Position numbers and translations under genes: made by a program | Source: Leptospira ilyithenensis | GTDB lineage: Bacteria > Spirochaetota > Leptospiria > Leptospirales > Leptospiraceae | DNA length: 64,000 nt | Assembly: GCF_004771005.1 (NCBI RefSeq) | Contig: NZ_RQHV01000062.1 | Location: forward strand, 62,001 to 126,000 | Direction: 5' to 3' | The notes under the pieces: model-generated | Told to the model about the DNA's origin: nothing | Seen by the model: the letters and a program-made list of their open reading frames with translations, nothing else | The model's database searches: none | Part shown: positions 27,498-35,774 of the stretch, in pieces | Layout: every line of letters begins with the position of its first letter | Position numbering within the stretch: position 1 is the first letter of the stretch

Positions 27498-27985
27498 TGC
27501 TTCGATTGGATACGCACGAGGGTGAGCTTTCCCTTATCTTTTCACATAACAACGTAAAGATCATTCATGGTCGGAAGGTTGAAACCGTTTCTCTTCTCAA
27601 GATCAAAAGTAAAACAAACGAGTCTCCTTTCGGAGGACAGATTGTATTTGAAACCGGAAGTATTCTTACCTACTTGCAAGTTCGAAATGAAATTTTCCTA
27701 CATTATCTGGGGGACACCTGGTCCTTTCGCAGAAAGGAAAGAGAGTTGGCCTTGTCCGGGAACGATTCTCCTGAGATCAAAAGCCCGATGCCCGGAAAGA
27801 TCATACAGATGTTTGGTGAGCCAGGCAAAAAATTTTCCCGAGGAGAAACCATTCTGATATTGGAGGCAATGAAGATGGAAAATGCGATCAAAGCACCTTT
27901 TGATTGTCAGGTGAACCAGGTTTTGAGATCGCAGGGAGAAATCGTGCAACAGGATGAGCCGTTGATTTTATTAGACAAAATTTAG
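27494..27985 (+). CDS. Biotin carboxyl carrier protein
   Basis: 163 residues from ATG 27494, which overlaps the TGA of the biotin carboxylase gene. The C-terminal ~70 residues form a biotinyl domain: SPMPGKIIQMFGEPGKKF, then ILEAMKMENAIKAPFDC with the biotin-accepting Lys in EAMKM, and ending QDEPLILLDKI. The N-terminal ~85 residues are a less conserved beta-rich segment (LSLIFSHNNVKIIHGRK, FLHYLGDTWSFRRKE), as in the linker part of acyl-CoA carboxylase alpha chains. It works with the upstream carboxylase and a carboxyltransferase encoded elsewhere. Confidence 0.9.
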   Translation: MMLRLDTHEGELSLIFSHNNVKIIHGRKVETVSLLKIKSKTNESPFGGQIVFETGSILTYLQVRNEIFLHYLGDTWSFRRKERELALSGNDSPEIKSPMPGKIIQMFGEPGKKFSRGETILILEAMKMENAIKAPFDCQVNQVLRSQGEIVQQDEPLILLDKI

Positions 27986-28002
27986 CCAAAAAAGGCAAAT
28001 TG

Positions 28003-28020
28003 TGTCAAAATGATTTGACA
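28003..28020. promoter_or_regulatory. Palindrome TGTCAAA-N4-TTTGACA upstream of the first Omp85 gene
   Basis: A perfect 7-bp inverted repeat (28003-28009 and 28014-28020) with a 4-bp centre, located 18 bp after the biotin carrier stop and 53 bp before ATG 28073. It includes a TTGACA (28015-28020), but I find no matching -10 hexamer at 16-18 bp. It could be an operator or a weak hairpin; it is not shared by the second Omp85 gene. Confidence 0.3.
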
Positions 28021-28072
28021 AGCTCATCTAACATAGCAGAGTCTGACAACCTATATAGTGAACGAGTCATCA

Positions 28073-29599
28073 ATGAATCTATCTTTGTTTCGGAAATTTT
28101 TATTTCTGTCCATTCTCATATCTACTTTTGCCCTTTCTGCTCAGGAAAAGCCTGAATTAGAGCAAGCGCCAACCGTAAGACCGGCCCGGGCCGATTTGCC
28201 CTTTGAAATTTCTGAAAAGAAACGATTGAGTGAAAGGGACTTAAAGATTAAAAAAGAAGGCGGATACATTACCGGTCTTCCTTTGTTGAATTCCGATCCC
28301 AACAACGGTATCGGTTACGGAGTCAGGGTTTTTTATTATTACAACGGGGAAAGGTCAAGACCCCTATTTGAATACACCCCTTATAAATATAGAGTTTTCG
28401 TTCAATATTTCACTACAACAAAGAGCAACCAATATCAGGATTTAAGTTTTGATGCTCCTTTTATCTTTGATACGAAATGGAGAGTGCGTTCGGATTTGAT
28501 TTATGAAAAAAACCCGAACTTGCTTTATTTCGGAATGGGCACGGAAACTTTGAAACCTCTCTCCTATCTGGAAAGAAACGATCCTTCCGGAAGACAGATT
28601 CGCAATGCCGGTTTCAGTGATTATTCCGATAGTTTAATGTACCGCAGACCGGGCGGATCCGGAGAACAGTACAATACTGTCACAGACAATAAATACAATC
28701 GTTATGAATTGGAAAACCCGAACTGGACATTCTCCGGTGAATATTCTTTCTTCGGAGGAACGGTTCGTACGATTGCAGGTGCCAGAATCTCCAGACAAAT
28801 CATTCGTACATATGATGGAAAATGGCAGGATTCCAAATTCGGAGGTTATGACCAGTTGGTGGGACTTCCTCTCAATATCCTTGCACCTAACGAAGAAATT
28901 TCCACTCCGGAAGGAACTACTAAAGTCACGGAAGAAAACAAGGCTGGAAATATCATAGGTTTCAAGGGAGGAAATGTCAATACCGGGCGAGTTGCGATTG
29001 TATATGATACTAGAGATTTCGAACCGGACCCGAATCGTGGTTTGTTTTTGGAAGCCACTCATGAAAGATCGCTTCGTGCGATAGGTTCTGATTTTCAGTT
29101 TAACAAAAATTATGTTTCCGCTCGCGGATTTGTCAGCCCCGTGGAATGGTTTACAAAAAAACCTCATGTCCTCCTGGAAAAACTGGTCTTGGGCGCCAAA
29201 GGCGCAATGGTTCAAACAAATGGAGATGCTCCTTTTTACGAAATGAGAAATATGTGGGGAACGGAAGTCACTCAATCCGGTCTCGGAGGAAGAACCACTT
29301 TAAGAGGTTACAAACAAGATCGATTTGTAGGTCAGACAATGGCTTATGCCAACTTTGAAATTCGCTGGAAATTCGCATCAATCGATGTTGCCAAACAACA
29401 TTTTGACTTTCAATTGGTTCCGTTTTATGATGTAGGTAGAGTTTGGGATGCTACGGAAAAAGTGAATTTAAAAGGTTATAAACATTCCCGAGGTCTGGGT
29501 TTTAGAATTCCCTGGAACCAAGCAACTGTTATTATCATAGATCATGCTTGGTCTGCGGAAGATTCGCAAACCTTTGTGAACTTTAACCATATATTTTAG
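28073..29599 (+). CDS. Omp85/BamA-type outer-membrane barrel, first tandem copy
   Basis: About 508 residues from ATG 28073; a GTG at 28058 is also in frame. The signal peptide is LSLFRKFLFLSILISTFALSAQ. No POTRA repeats: after ~55 residues the bacterial surface antigen barrel begins (GGYITGLPLLNSDPNNGIGYG). The Omp85 motifs DTRDFEPDPNRGLFLEATHERS and GLGGRTTLRGYKQDRF are clear, the latter carrying the RGY/RGF loop signature. It ends in aromatic ..FVNFNHIF, a barrel-closing strand. POTRA-less Omp85 barrels secrete or insert partner proteins or act alone; the partner may be the DUF1566 lipoprotein that starts 13 bp later. A paralogue follows at 30422. Confidence 0.83.
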   Translation: MNLSLFRKFLFLSILISTFALSAQEKPELEQAPTVRPARADLPFEISEKKRLSERDLKIKKEGGYITGLPLLNSDPNNGIGYGVRVFYYYNGERSRPLFEYTPYKYRVFVQYFTTTKSNQYQDLSFDAPFIFDTKWRVRSDLIYEKNPNLLYFGMGTETLKPLSYLERNDPSGRQIRNAGFSDYSDSLMYRRPGGSGEQYNTVTDNKYNRYELENPNWTFSGEYSFFGGTVRTIAGARISRQIIRTYDGKWQDSKFGGYDQLVGLPLNILAPNEEISTPEGTTKVTEENKAGNIIGFKGGNVNTGRVAIVYDTRDFEPDPNRGLFLEATHERSLRAIGSDFQFNKNYVSARGFVSPVEWFTKKPHVLLEKLVLGAKGAMVQTNGDAPFYEMRNMWGTEVTQSGLGGRTTLRGYKQDRFVGQTMAYANFEIRWKFASIDVAKQHFDFQLVPFYDVGRVWDATEKVNLKGYKHSRGLGFRIPWNQATVIIIDHAWSAEDSQTFVNFNHIF

Positions 29600-30292
29600 G
29601 GAAGTAGAGACAATGAAACATAGAAATATAATATTGATAATTGCGCTTTCTGTCGTGATGTTCCTTGTGAATTGCGAAGCGAAGCCTGAAAAAGATTTTT
29701 ACGGAATCTCGGAAGAAGAAACAAATCTGTTGCTAGCAGGTTTTCTGGCAAATCAAAGTTTGGTGGACACGCGAACGGGGACAGTGCGGGATCCTGCTGC
29801 CGGTTTGGAATGGCAAAAATGCTCAGTAGGTCAAGTGTATCGTCAAAGCGAGAACGATTGTCAGGGAGGAGCAGCGGGAACGGTATTGAACCCTCAGGAT
29901 CCGTATCGTTACGGAGCCCGTCAGTTGGCCTTTTGCGATAGCAAGACGCATGCTTGTAACCGCGTGACAGTACCTCAAGTGTTGCTTGCAGCCTCTGAGA
30001 TAGCAATCAGTGGAACGAGTGAAGCTTACCATGCTTGTGCTGCACTCGGAACAACCTGGAGAGTGCCAACCCCGATCGAATTGAAACGACTGACAGAAAC
30101 GGGAAGGATATCTGTATTGAATTATTTTCCATTGACCTTGGAAGCGGAATACTGGTCTTCTTGGTCGAATGAACAGGACATCCCCGGAGAGACGGCAAGA
30201 TCTATCTCCTTTGACAGATCTACTTTTGGAGATGAAAAGAACACTGTTAAGACGGATCGAAATTATGTCCGTTGCGTTAAAAACTTATAATT
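29571..30292 (+). repeat. Near-identical direct repeat, unit 1 (DUF1566 lipoprotein)
   Basis: This stretch and 31926-32647 (offset 2,355 bp) are the same except for about five single-base differences. It covers the last ~10 codons of the Omp85 gene, the spacer and the whole lipoprotein gene, and identity stops right after the lipoprotein stop codon. The Omp85 genes upstream are much more diverged in their middle parts, so this block has been homogenised or copied more recently. Confidence 0.9.
29613..30290 (+). CDS. DUF1566-type lipoprotein, first tandem copy
   Basis: 225 residues. Lipoprotein signal with FLVNC; the lipidated Cys is residue 21. The C-terminal half matches DUF1566 (Lcl-type C-terminal domain): TVRDPAAGLEWQKCS, TWRVPTPIELKRL, EYWSSWSNEQ and NYVRCVKNL, with paired cysteines. 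The family is common among surface lipoproteins and is often ligand- or receptor-like; its function here is unknown. It starts 13 bp after the Omp85 stop. A second copy at 31968 differs at only a handful of bases, including one amino-acid change near residue 174 (Leu to Ser) and one near residue 6 (Ile to Met). Confidence 0.82.
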   Translation: MKHRNIILIIALSVVMFLVNCEAKPEKDFYGISEEETNLLLAGFLANQSLVDTRTGTVRDPAAGLEWQKCSVGQVYRQSENDCQGGAAGTVLNPQDPYRYGARQLAFCDSKTHACNRVTVPQVLLAASEIAISGTSEAYHACAALGTTWRVPTPIELKRLTETGRISVLNYFPLTLEAEYWSSWSNEQDIPGETARSISFDRSTFGDEKNTVKTDRNYVRCVKNL

Positions 30293-30314
30293 TCTGACTT
30301 TCGCCTCCCTACGA

Positions 30315-30338
30315 CTTCCCTACTGCAAGGTAGGGAAG
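30315..30338 (+). terminator. Strong hairpin after the first lipoprotein gene
   Basis: CTTCCCTAC (30315-30323) pairs perfectly with GTAGGGAAG (30330-30338) around a 6-nt loop, 24 bp after the stop codon. No T-run follows, so it may be a weak terminator or an RNA-stabilising stem rather than a full rho-independent terminator. Confidence 0.45.
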
Positions 30339-30421
30339 GTTCCCAAAAAATCCTTCCCATTTATACATAATGTAGTAAGACATGACATCGTTAGACAATT
30401 TTATAAAAAAATAGGTCAAAA

Positions 30422-31954
30422 ATGTTCAAATATATAACAAGAAGTGTCATACTTCTTCTTTTTTTACTATCTCTGGGGATTATGGCACAGCCAAAAACGG
30501 AGGAGGAGACTGGTCCGCGCGCACCACATCCCGGTCTTCCTTTTGAAATTTCTGAAAAGAAACGGTTGAGTGTCAGGGATGTAAAAAACAAAAAAGAAGG
30601 CGGATACTTCACCGGTCTTCCTCTTGTGAACTCCGATCCTAACGTAGGGATCGGTTATGGAGCGAGGGTCATTTATCTGAATAACGGAGGAAGAGATAAT
30701 CCATTATTCGAATATACTCCTTATCGTTATCGAATTTTCGCTCAGTATTTTAACACAACCAAAAATGCTCCTTACCATTGGTTGAGTTTGGACGCACCTT
30801 ATATCTTTGATACAAAATGGAGAGTGCGTGCCGATTTGGTTTATGATAGAAATCCGAACACATTGTACTTTGGAATCGGAGAAAAAACACTTCAACCATT
30901 GTCTTATCTGGAAAGAAACGATCCTGCCGGCCGGATGGTGCGAAATGCTCCTTTTGCCGATTATGAGAGCAATTTAGGATACCGTAGGCCGGGTGATGTA
31001 GGGGCGGGAGAAGCCCCTTATGTTACCGATTCCAGATACAACCGTTATGATATAGAAAACCCGAACTTCAGCTTTTCCGGTGAATATTCTTTCTTCGGAG
31101 GCACGGTTCGTACCGTAACTGGCGTAAGACTATCAAAACAAATCGTACGCACTTATGACGGCAAAACATATGATGCCAAATTCGGCGCATCGGAACAATT
31201 AGGCGGAGTTCCTTTGGGATCAGGTTTCTTGGACAATGTTGTAGGAGAACATCTGCCTACTCCCGAAGGGGAAACCCGTTTGACTCGTGACCAAAAAGAC
31301 GGCAAAATTTTGGGATTCAACGGTGGTACTACAAATACGGTTCGTGCAGGGGTTGTATATGATACTAGAGATTTCGAACCGGACCCAAATCGTGGTTTGT
31401 TTTTGGAAGCCACTCATGAAAGATCTGCGAAATCAATCGGTTCCAATTATGAGTTTAACAAAAACTTGGTTTCGGGAAGACTTTTCTTCAGTCCTGTGGA
31501 ATGGTTTACAAAAAAACCGCCTGAGCTATTGGAAAAATTCGTAATCGCAACAAGAGCAGCTTTGATGCAAACAAACGGAGATGCTCCTTTCTATGAATAC
31601 CGAAATATGTGGGGAACTGAATCAAACCAATCGGGGTTAGGTGGTAGAACTACGATTCGCGGTTACAAACAAGATCGATTTGTAGGTCAGACAATGGGTT
31701 ATGCCAACTTTGAAATTCGCTGGAAATTCGCATCGATTGATATTTGGGGCCAACATTTTGATTTTCAATTGGTACCGTTTTACGATGTAGGTAGAGTTTG
31801 GGACGTTACGGATCGTGTAAACTTAAAAGGTTATAAACATTCCCGAGGTCTGGGTTTTAGAATTCCCTGGAACCAAGCAACTGTTATCTATGTTGATTAT
31901 GCAGTGTCGAAAGAAGATTCACAGGCCTTTGTGAACTTTAACCATATATTTTAG
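30422..31954 (+). CDS. Omp85/BamA-type outer-membrane barrel, second tandem copy
   Basis: 510 residues, paralogue of the gene at 28073. The signal peptide is FKYITRSVILLLFLLSLGIMAQ. The same barrel motifs are present: GGYFTGLPLVNSDPNVGIGYG, DTRDFEPDPNRGLFLEATHERS and GLGGRTTIRGYKQDRF. Conservation with the first copy is uneven: the first ~25 residues and the region around residues 165-270 differ strongly (this copy has an insertion-like LGSGFLDNVVGEHLPTPEGE), while the last ~115 residues are almost identical. A separate 130-bp intergenic region precedes it, so it may have its own promoter. The partner DUF1566 lipoprotein follows 13 bp downstream. Confidence 0.83.
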   Translation: MFKYITRSVILLLFLLSLGIMAQPKTEEETGPRAPHPGLPFEISEKKRLSVRDVKNKKEGGYFTGLPLVNSDPNVGIGYGARVIYLNNGGRDNPLFEYTPYRYRIFAQYFNTTKNAPYHWLSLDAPYIFDTKWRVRADLVYDRNPNTLYFGIGEKTLQPLSYLERNDPAGRMVRNAPFADYESNLGYRRPGDVGAGEAPYVTDSRYNRYDIENPNFSFSGEYSFFGGTVRTVTGVRLSKQIVRTYDGKTYDAKFGASEQLGGVPLGSGFLDNVVGEHLPTPEGETRLTRDQKDGKILGFNGGTTNTVRAGVVYDTRDFEPDPNRGLFLEATHERSAKSIGSNYEFNKNLVSGRLFFSPVEWFTKKPPELLEKFVIATRAALMQTNGDAPFYEYRNMWGTESNQSGLGGRTTIRGYKQDRFVGQTMGYANFEIRWKFASIDIWGQHFDFQLVPFYDVGRVWDVTDRVNLKGYKHSRGLGFRIPWNQATVIYVDYAVSKEDSQAFVNFNHIF

Positions 31955-32647
31955 GGAAGTAGAGACAATGAAACATAGAAATATGATATTGATAATTGCG
32001 CTTTCTGTCGTGATGTTCCTTGTGAATTGCGAAGCGAAGCCTGAAAAAGATTTTTACGGAATCTCGGAAGAAGAAACAAATCTGTTGCTAGCAGGTTTTC
32101 TGGCAAATCAAAGTTTGGTGGACACGCGAACGGGGACAGTGCGGGATCCTGCTGCCGGTTTGGAATGGCAAAAATGCTCAGTAGGTCAAGTGTATCGTCA
32201 AAGCGAGAACGATTGTCAGGGAGGAGCAGCGGGAACGGTATTGAACCCTCAGGATCCGTATCGTTACGGAGCCCGTCAGTTGGCCTTTTGCGATAGCAAG
32301 ACGCATGCTTGTAACCGCGTGACAGTACCTCAAGTGTTGCTTGCAGCCTCTGAGATAGCGATCAGTGGAACGAGTGAAGCTTACCATGCTTGTGCTGCAC
32401 TCGGAACAACCTGGAGAGTGCCAACCCCGATCGAATTGAAACGACTGACAGAAACGGGAAGGATATCTGTATTGAACTATTTTCCATCGACCTTGGAAGC
32501 GGAATACTGGTCCTCTTGGTCGAATGAACAGGACATCCCCGGAGAGACGGCAAGATCTATCTCCTTTGACAGATCTACTTTTGGAGATGAAAAGAACACT
32601 GTTAAGACGGATCGAAATTATGTCCGTTGCGTTAAAAACTTATAACA
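31926..32647 (+). repeat. Near-identical direct repeat, unit 2 (DUF1566 lipoprotein)
   Basis: Second copy of the 722-bp block at 29571-30292, about 99 percent identical. The flanks differ on both sides: Omp85 codons to the left, and a different intergenic sequence with its own hairpin to the right. Confidence 0.9.
31968..32645 (+). CDS. DUF1566-type lipoprotein, second tandem copy
   Basis: 225 residues, two residues different from the copy at 29613. Same FLVNC lipobox with Cys21 and same DUF1566 C-terminal domain (WRVPTPIELKRL, EYWSSWSNEQ, YVRCV). It is the last gene of the tandem array. The near identity implies either a very recent duplication or ongoing gene conversion that keeps the two lipoproteins alike while the two barrels diverge. 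Confidence 0.82.
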   Translation: MKHRNMILIIALSVVMFLVNCEAKPEKDFYGISEEETNLLLAGFLANQSLVDTRTGTVRDPAAGLEWQKCSVGQVYRQSENDCQGGAAGTVLNPQDPYRYGARQLAFCDSKTHACNRVTVPQVLLAASEIAISGTSEAYHACAALGTTWRVPTPIELKRLTETGRISVLNYFPSTLEAEYWSSWSNEQDIPGETARSISFDRSTFGDEKNTVKTDRNYVRCVKNL

Positions 32648-32657
32648 TAAAAACAGA

Positions 32658-32683
32658 ATGCACCCTGGTTTTGCGGGGTGCAT
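32658..32683 (+). terminator. Hairpin after the second lipoprotein gene
   Basis: ATGCACCC (32658-32665) pairs with GGGTGCAT (32676-32683) around a 10-nt loop, 13 bp after the stop. There is no T-run directly after it, so termination strength is uncertain. Confidence 0.4.
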
Positions 32684-32798
32684 CGAACGGACTTGTTTGT
32701 AAGTCCCGAATACCTCAAAAAATCTTTCTTTTTTCCCAAATTATTGTAATCTAATTAGTAGATCCTCCGAAGTACCACTTAGAATCATAGGAGTAGGT

Positions 32799-33530
32799 AT
32801 GAATTCGATCGGACTGACCAATCAGAAGGCAAACCCAAACGGTCTTTATGCAGACCGACGCGTGAGCTATGTTGGTCATGGTCAGTTGGAAAGTGCTCCT
32901 GAGACTTTTTCCGCATTGCATGTGATTTCTCATGAATTGGGACACGCGCAGGAATTTCGTAACCAAGCGTTTCGGGACGGCTCCGAAGTCAGATCTCTTG
33001 ATGTTAAAATCAATTACGAATTAAGAGATGGTCGTCTGGTTGCTGTTAGTGGAGAAACATCTGCCATCACCCAAAAACGAAAGGAATCTTCTCCTGGGGA
33101 TTTTTCCCTTCAGCCATACTCGGATGGCAAATCGTTCCAAGATATTTTCTCCGCCAAGTCCAAAGAAGAAGATGAAAAGAAGGCTGAAAAGAAAGACAAC
33201 GAATTGGTCGGAAGAGTGGAGCATGAGAAGAAAGAAGAGTTGGAAACCCGTATAAAAGAATTGGAAGTTCGTCTTGATTCGGAAAAACAAAAGGAAATAT
33301 CCGAGAACAAAGGGAATCTTCCTATAGAACAGGACTCTAAATCAAAAGAGATCGCTCAGGAAAAGAGAAGACTGGAAGAGGAAGTTCGATTTCTTAAAAT
33401 GAAGGAAGAGATCAAGGAAACCTTTTCTATGTTAACCGACATCCGCAAAATGATGGTGTCCAACGTATTTGGAATGATGCAGGTTGCAAATGATTCCAAA
33501 CCTGGTCAGTTTTTCGAAGCATTTATCTAA
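32799..33530 (+). CDS. SprA-related/HExxH putative metalloprotease with coiled coil
   Basis: 243 residues without a signal peptide. Residues ~40-60 contain VISHELGHAQEF, an HExxH zinc motif. It is followed by VKINYELRDGRLVAVSGETSAIT, which matches the DG(R)..AV.GE pattern after the HExxH helix in SprA-related proteins. Residues ~125-215 are almost wholly charged heptad-like sequence (EKKAEKKDNELVGRVEHEKK and on), a long coiled coil. The last ~30 residues are Met-rich. Protease activity is inferred only from the motif. It stands alone between the lipoprotein array and a convergent lipoprotein gene. Confidence 0.65.
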   Translation: MNSIGLTNQKANPNGLYADRRVSYVGHGQLESAPETFSALHVISHELGHAQEFRNQAFRDGSEVRSLDVKINYELRDGRLVAVSGETSAITQKRKESSPGDFSLQPYSDGKSFQDIFSAKSKEEDEKKAEKKDNELVGRVEHEKKEELETRIKELEVRLDSEKQKEISENKGNLPIEQDSKSKEIAQEKRRLEEEVRFLKMKEEIKETFSMLTDIRKMMVSNVFGMMQVANDSKPGQFFEAFI

Positions 33531-33600
33531 TTATCTCAAAAGTTTTTAAAAAATCTACGGTTCATATTTTTTTAAGTGAAGTGAACTTAAGGAAGGAAGA

Positions 33601-33630
33601 ATCTCGAAAACGAATCAACGTCTTCGAGAT
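33601..33630 (-). terminator. Hairpin after the 139-residue lipoprotein gene
   Basis: ATCTCGAA (33601-33608) pairs with TTCGAGAT (33623-33630), 7 bp beyond the minus-strand stop at 33638; on that strand it is followed by the pyrimidine-rich TCTTCCTTCC. Plausible but not classic terminator. Confidence 0.45.
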
Positions 33631-33637
33631 GAAAGTT

Positions 33638-34057
33638 TTAGTTGGAATATTTTTCCATATTTTCACAACCGGGAATGCTTACTTTTCCTTTGGAACCTTT
33701 GTAAAGCTCACAGGATGTTTTTTCCAAAGCGGAAATACAGGTTTCAAATGTGCTTACCATCTCTTCCGTTACTTCTTTTTTCTCAATGGCACGTTTCTTT
33801 TGTGCCTCGTCAAACTTCTCTTTGAAGAAAGCTACGCAGTTTTCTTCGGATTGCATGAAAGAAGGAATCATATTGCGGTAAGCGGGAGGAATTTTTGCAA
33901 ACTCGTCTTTCGTGCATTCAATGGATTTGCTGCACATTGCTTTTTGAAATTTAGGCGCGAGTTCTAAAAGTTTCGCTTCAGGAGATGCGGAACCTTTGCA
34001 AGCGGAAAGAAATAGTAACCCAAGGGATATCATTAAAGAAACGGCTTTGATTTTCAT
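33638..34057 (-). CDS. Small cysteine-containing lipoprotein
   Basis: 139 residues. Signal sequence MISLGLLFLSAC with the lipidated Cys at about residue 20. The mature protein is helical and highly charged, with six further Cys (in AMCSKSIECTKD, EENCVAFF, FETCISAL, TSCELYK and PGCENM), enough for three disulphides in a small helical bundle. I do not recognise the family. It lies 78 bp downstream of engB on the same strand and may be transcribed with it or from its own promoter. Confidence 0.72.
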   Translation of the reverse strand: MKIKAVSLMISLGLLFLSACKGSASPEAKLLELAPKFQKAMCSKSIECTKDEFAKIPPAYRNMIPSFMQSEENCVAFFKEKFDEAQKKRAIEKKEVTEEMVSTFETCISALEKTSCELYKGSKGKVSIPGCENMEKYSN

Positions 34058-34135
34058 GTATGGACCTTTTTGTAAATTTATTTATCAAGTAGGGAAGGGA
34101 TCTTTCAAACAGGAAATCATTTTTTGTTTTTATTA

Positions 34136-34771
34136 TCACACTGGAATGGTCTGGACTTTGCTGAGAATGAATTTGCGCATCTCTCCGATTCCCTTTCCCG
34201 TAGTTGCAGAAACGAAAAAAAGCGGGAAAGGGTAGCCCAGCTCGTTCATCACAGCTTCCATTTCCTTTTGAATCGCATTTCTGTCTTTTTGATTGAGCTT
34301 GTCTATTTTTGTACGAACCACTACGGGAAGGATTTTTTTCAATGTAGCGGTTTCGATCATTTGAACTTCTTCCTCCGGAAAACTTCTTTGCGCATCGCAG
34401 AGTATGAAAAGAACTTTGAGAGATGTGATTTCATTCAGAAACTGATCCAATAAGTTCATCATATCCTTATGTTCTTTATGGGATGCTTTCGAATAACCAA
34501 ATCCAGGTAAGTCGATGAGCGAAAATCCTGCCTTTGTTGAGAAGACGTTGATCAGTCTTGTTTTGCCAGGAGTTTTAGAAACTTTGGCAAGTCCTTTGCG
34601 ATTTGTAATTGAATTCAAAAGAGATGATTTCCCCGAATTGGAACGACCGATAAATCCAAGTAAGGTTCCTTCCGGGAGAGGAGTCTCGGGAGAAATTTTA
34701 GAAATCGAAGTACTGAAACTCGTCTCCGGGAACGGCACTTCTTCGTGATAGATGGGTTTGTTCGGATTCAT
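34136..34771 (-). CDS. engB: Ribosome biogenesis GTPase EngB/YsxC
   Basis: 211 residues. G-domain motifs in order: G1 GRSNSGKSSL, G2 region KTPGKTRLINVF, G3 DLPGFGYSKAS, G4 RTKIDKLN, G5 SATTGKG. EngB binds the maturing 50S subunit. Length and motif order match the family, with a short N-terminal extension of about 30 residues. Its ATG overlaps the tilS stop by 4 bp, so it is translated after tilS. Start 34771 gives this coupling, which supports it. Confidence 0.93.
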   Translation of the reverse strand: MNPNKPIYHEEVPFPETSFSTSISKISPETPLPEGTLLGFIGRSNSGKSSLLNSITNRKGLAKVSKTPGKTRLINVFSTKAGFSLIDLPGFGYSKASHKEHKDMMNLLDQFLNEITSLKVLFILCDAQRSFPEEEVQMIETATLKKILPVVVRTKIDKLNQKDRNAIQKEMEAVMNELGYPFPLFFVSATTGKGIGEMRKFILSKVQTIPV

Positions 34772-35766
34772 AAGAACTTGTTCTGCCAGTTTTGCGGAAG
34801 ATCCTTTAAATTAGAATCAAAGAAAGAAAATAAGATTTGGATCGGTTTGCCTTCGTAATATAAAATTGGGATATTTTCTCTGATAAAAAAAGGAATCTTC
34901 TTTTCCCGCAAACATTCCGAGATTTCCTTTTTGCCTATGGAAACTTGGATTTTTTCGCCCGGGCGTGAAATTTGAAATGATAATTTTCCATTTATATTCG
35001 GAATCCTTCTTTCCTGATCATTCCATCGGATGTATAAATTGTTTCCGTCCGCTTGGGAAATAGGGATTGAAAACAAAGGAGATGAATTGTCCATTATCCA
35101 AGTATCACCTAATTTCGATTTGTAAATGGTAAAGAGTTTGTTTTGTAAAAATGCTCTTTCTCCTGCTGTTTGTCGGATGAAATCTTCGAAAGGTGCTTTG
35201 TATACGGAAGGAAAACCCAAAAGCTCCAGATGGAAATCCAGGAGAGTTTTCTTTTTTTCTTTGGAAGAATGAATCCATGTTTGGTGAGGAATCAAAAAGT
35301 GTTTTGCTTTGACGGAGTTTTTTTTCGGGAGTGGTTCCGAATTCCGTTCTATGTAAAAAGATAAAAATGTTTCGAACTCGGTTTTTTCCCAAGAATGAAA
35401 ATTCCAGTAAATGGAGTAGTAGTTTAGATTTTCTTTTTCCAAAAGAGGTAGAATTTCATTTCGAATCCTGTTTCTTTTGAATTTTGAATCCGCATTGGAT
35501 TCGTCTTCATAGACCGGATATGATTCCACGATCCGGCTGTAACAATCCACTCTTTCCTTATCTTCTAAAAAAGCCAAAGGCAAAAAGCGATTGGGACTAA
35601 GAGGGGGTAGGGTTTGCAATGCGTTTTTCCCTCCTCCCCGCGTGAGATGAAGCAAAATAGATTCGAAATAATCTCTAGGATGATGTCCTGTTGCATAATA
35701 TGTGTTATGCGAATCTGAAAGCTGGTTTAGTTCTTCGTAGCGGGCGATTCTCCCCGTTTCTTCCAA
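34768..35766 (-). CDS. tilS: TilS, C-terminal part (frame-shifted from the N-terminal part)
   Basis: The open frame gives 332 residues from a TTG at 35766, but its real beginning is in the upstream half-gene. The first residues (ETGRIARYEELNQLSDSHNTYYATGHHPRDYFESILLHLTRGGG) are the part of TilS that follows the PP-loop, with the ATGHH..D..E motif. The remainder is the substrate-recognition region of tRNA(Ile)-lysidine synthetase. Reading one extra base in the A10 tract at 35799-35808 joins the two frames into a 441-residue protein, normal TilS length. TilS is usually essential because it makes the lysidine-34 tRNA that reads AUA; AUA codons are used in this window. Confidence 0.82.
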   Translation of the reverse strand: MEETGRIARYEELNQLSDSHNTYYATGHHPRDYFESILLHLTRGGGKNALQTLPPLSPNRFLPLAFLEDKERVDCYSRIVESYPVYEDESNADSKFKRNRIRNEILPLLEKENLNYYSIYWNFHSWEKTEFETFLSFYIERNSEPLPKKNSVKAKHFLIPHQTWIHSSKEKKKTLLDFHLELLGFPSVYKAPFEDFIRQTAGERAFLQNKLFTIYKSKLGDTWIMDNSSPLFSIPISQADGNNLYIRWNDQERRIPNINGKLSFQISRPGEKIQVSIGKKEISECLREKKIPFFIRENIPILYYEGKPIQILFSFFDSNLKDLPQNWQNKFL

Positions 35767-35774
35767 ACCTTTTT

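Noticed and set aside
28634..29275. Long antisense frame (about 213 codons) across the first Omp85 gene
   Set aside because: It opposes a clear barrel gene and its translation shows no domain or signal; a codon-structure shadow.
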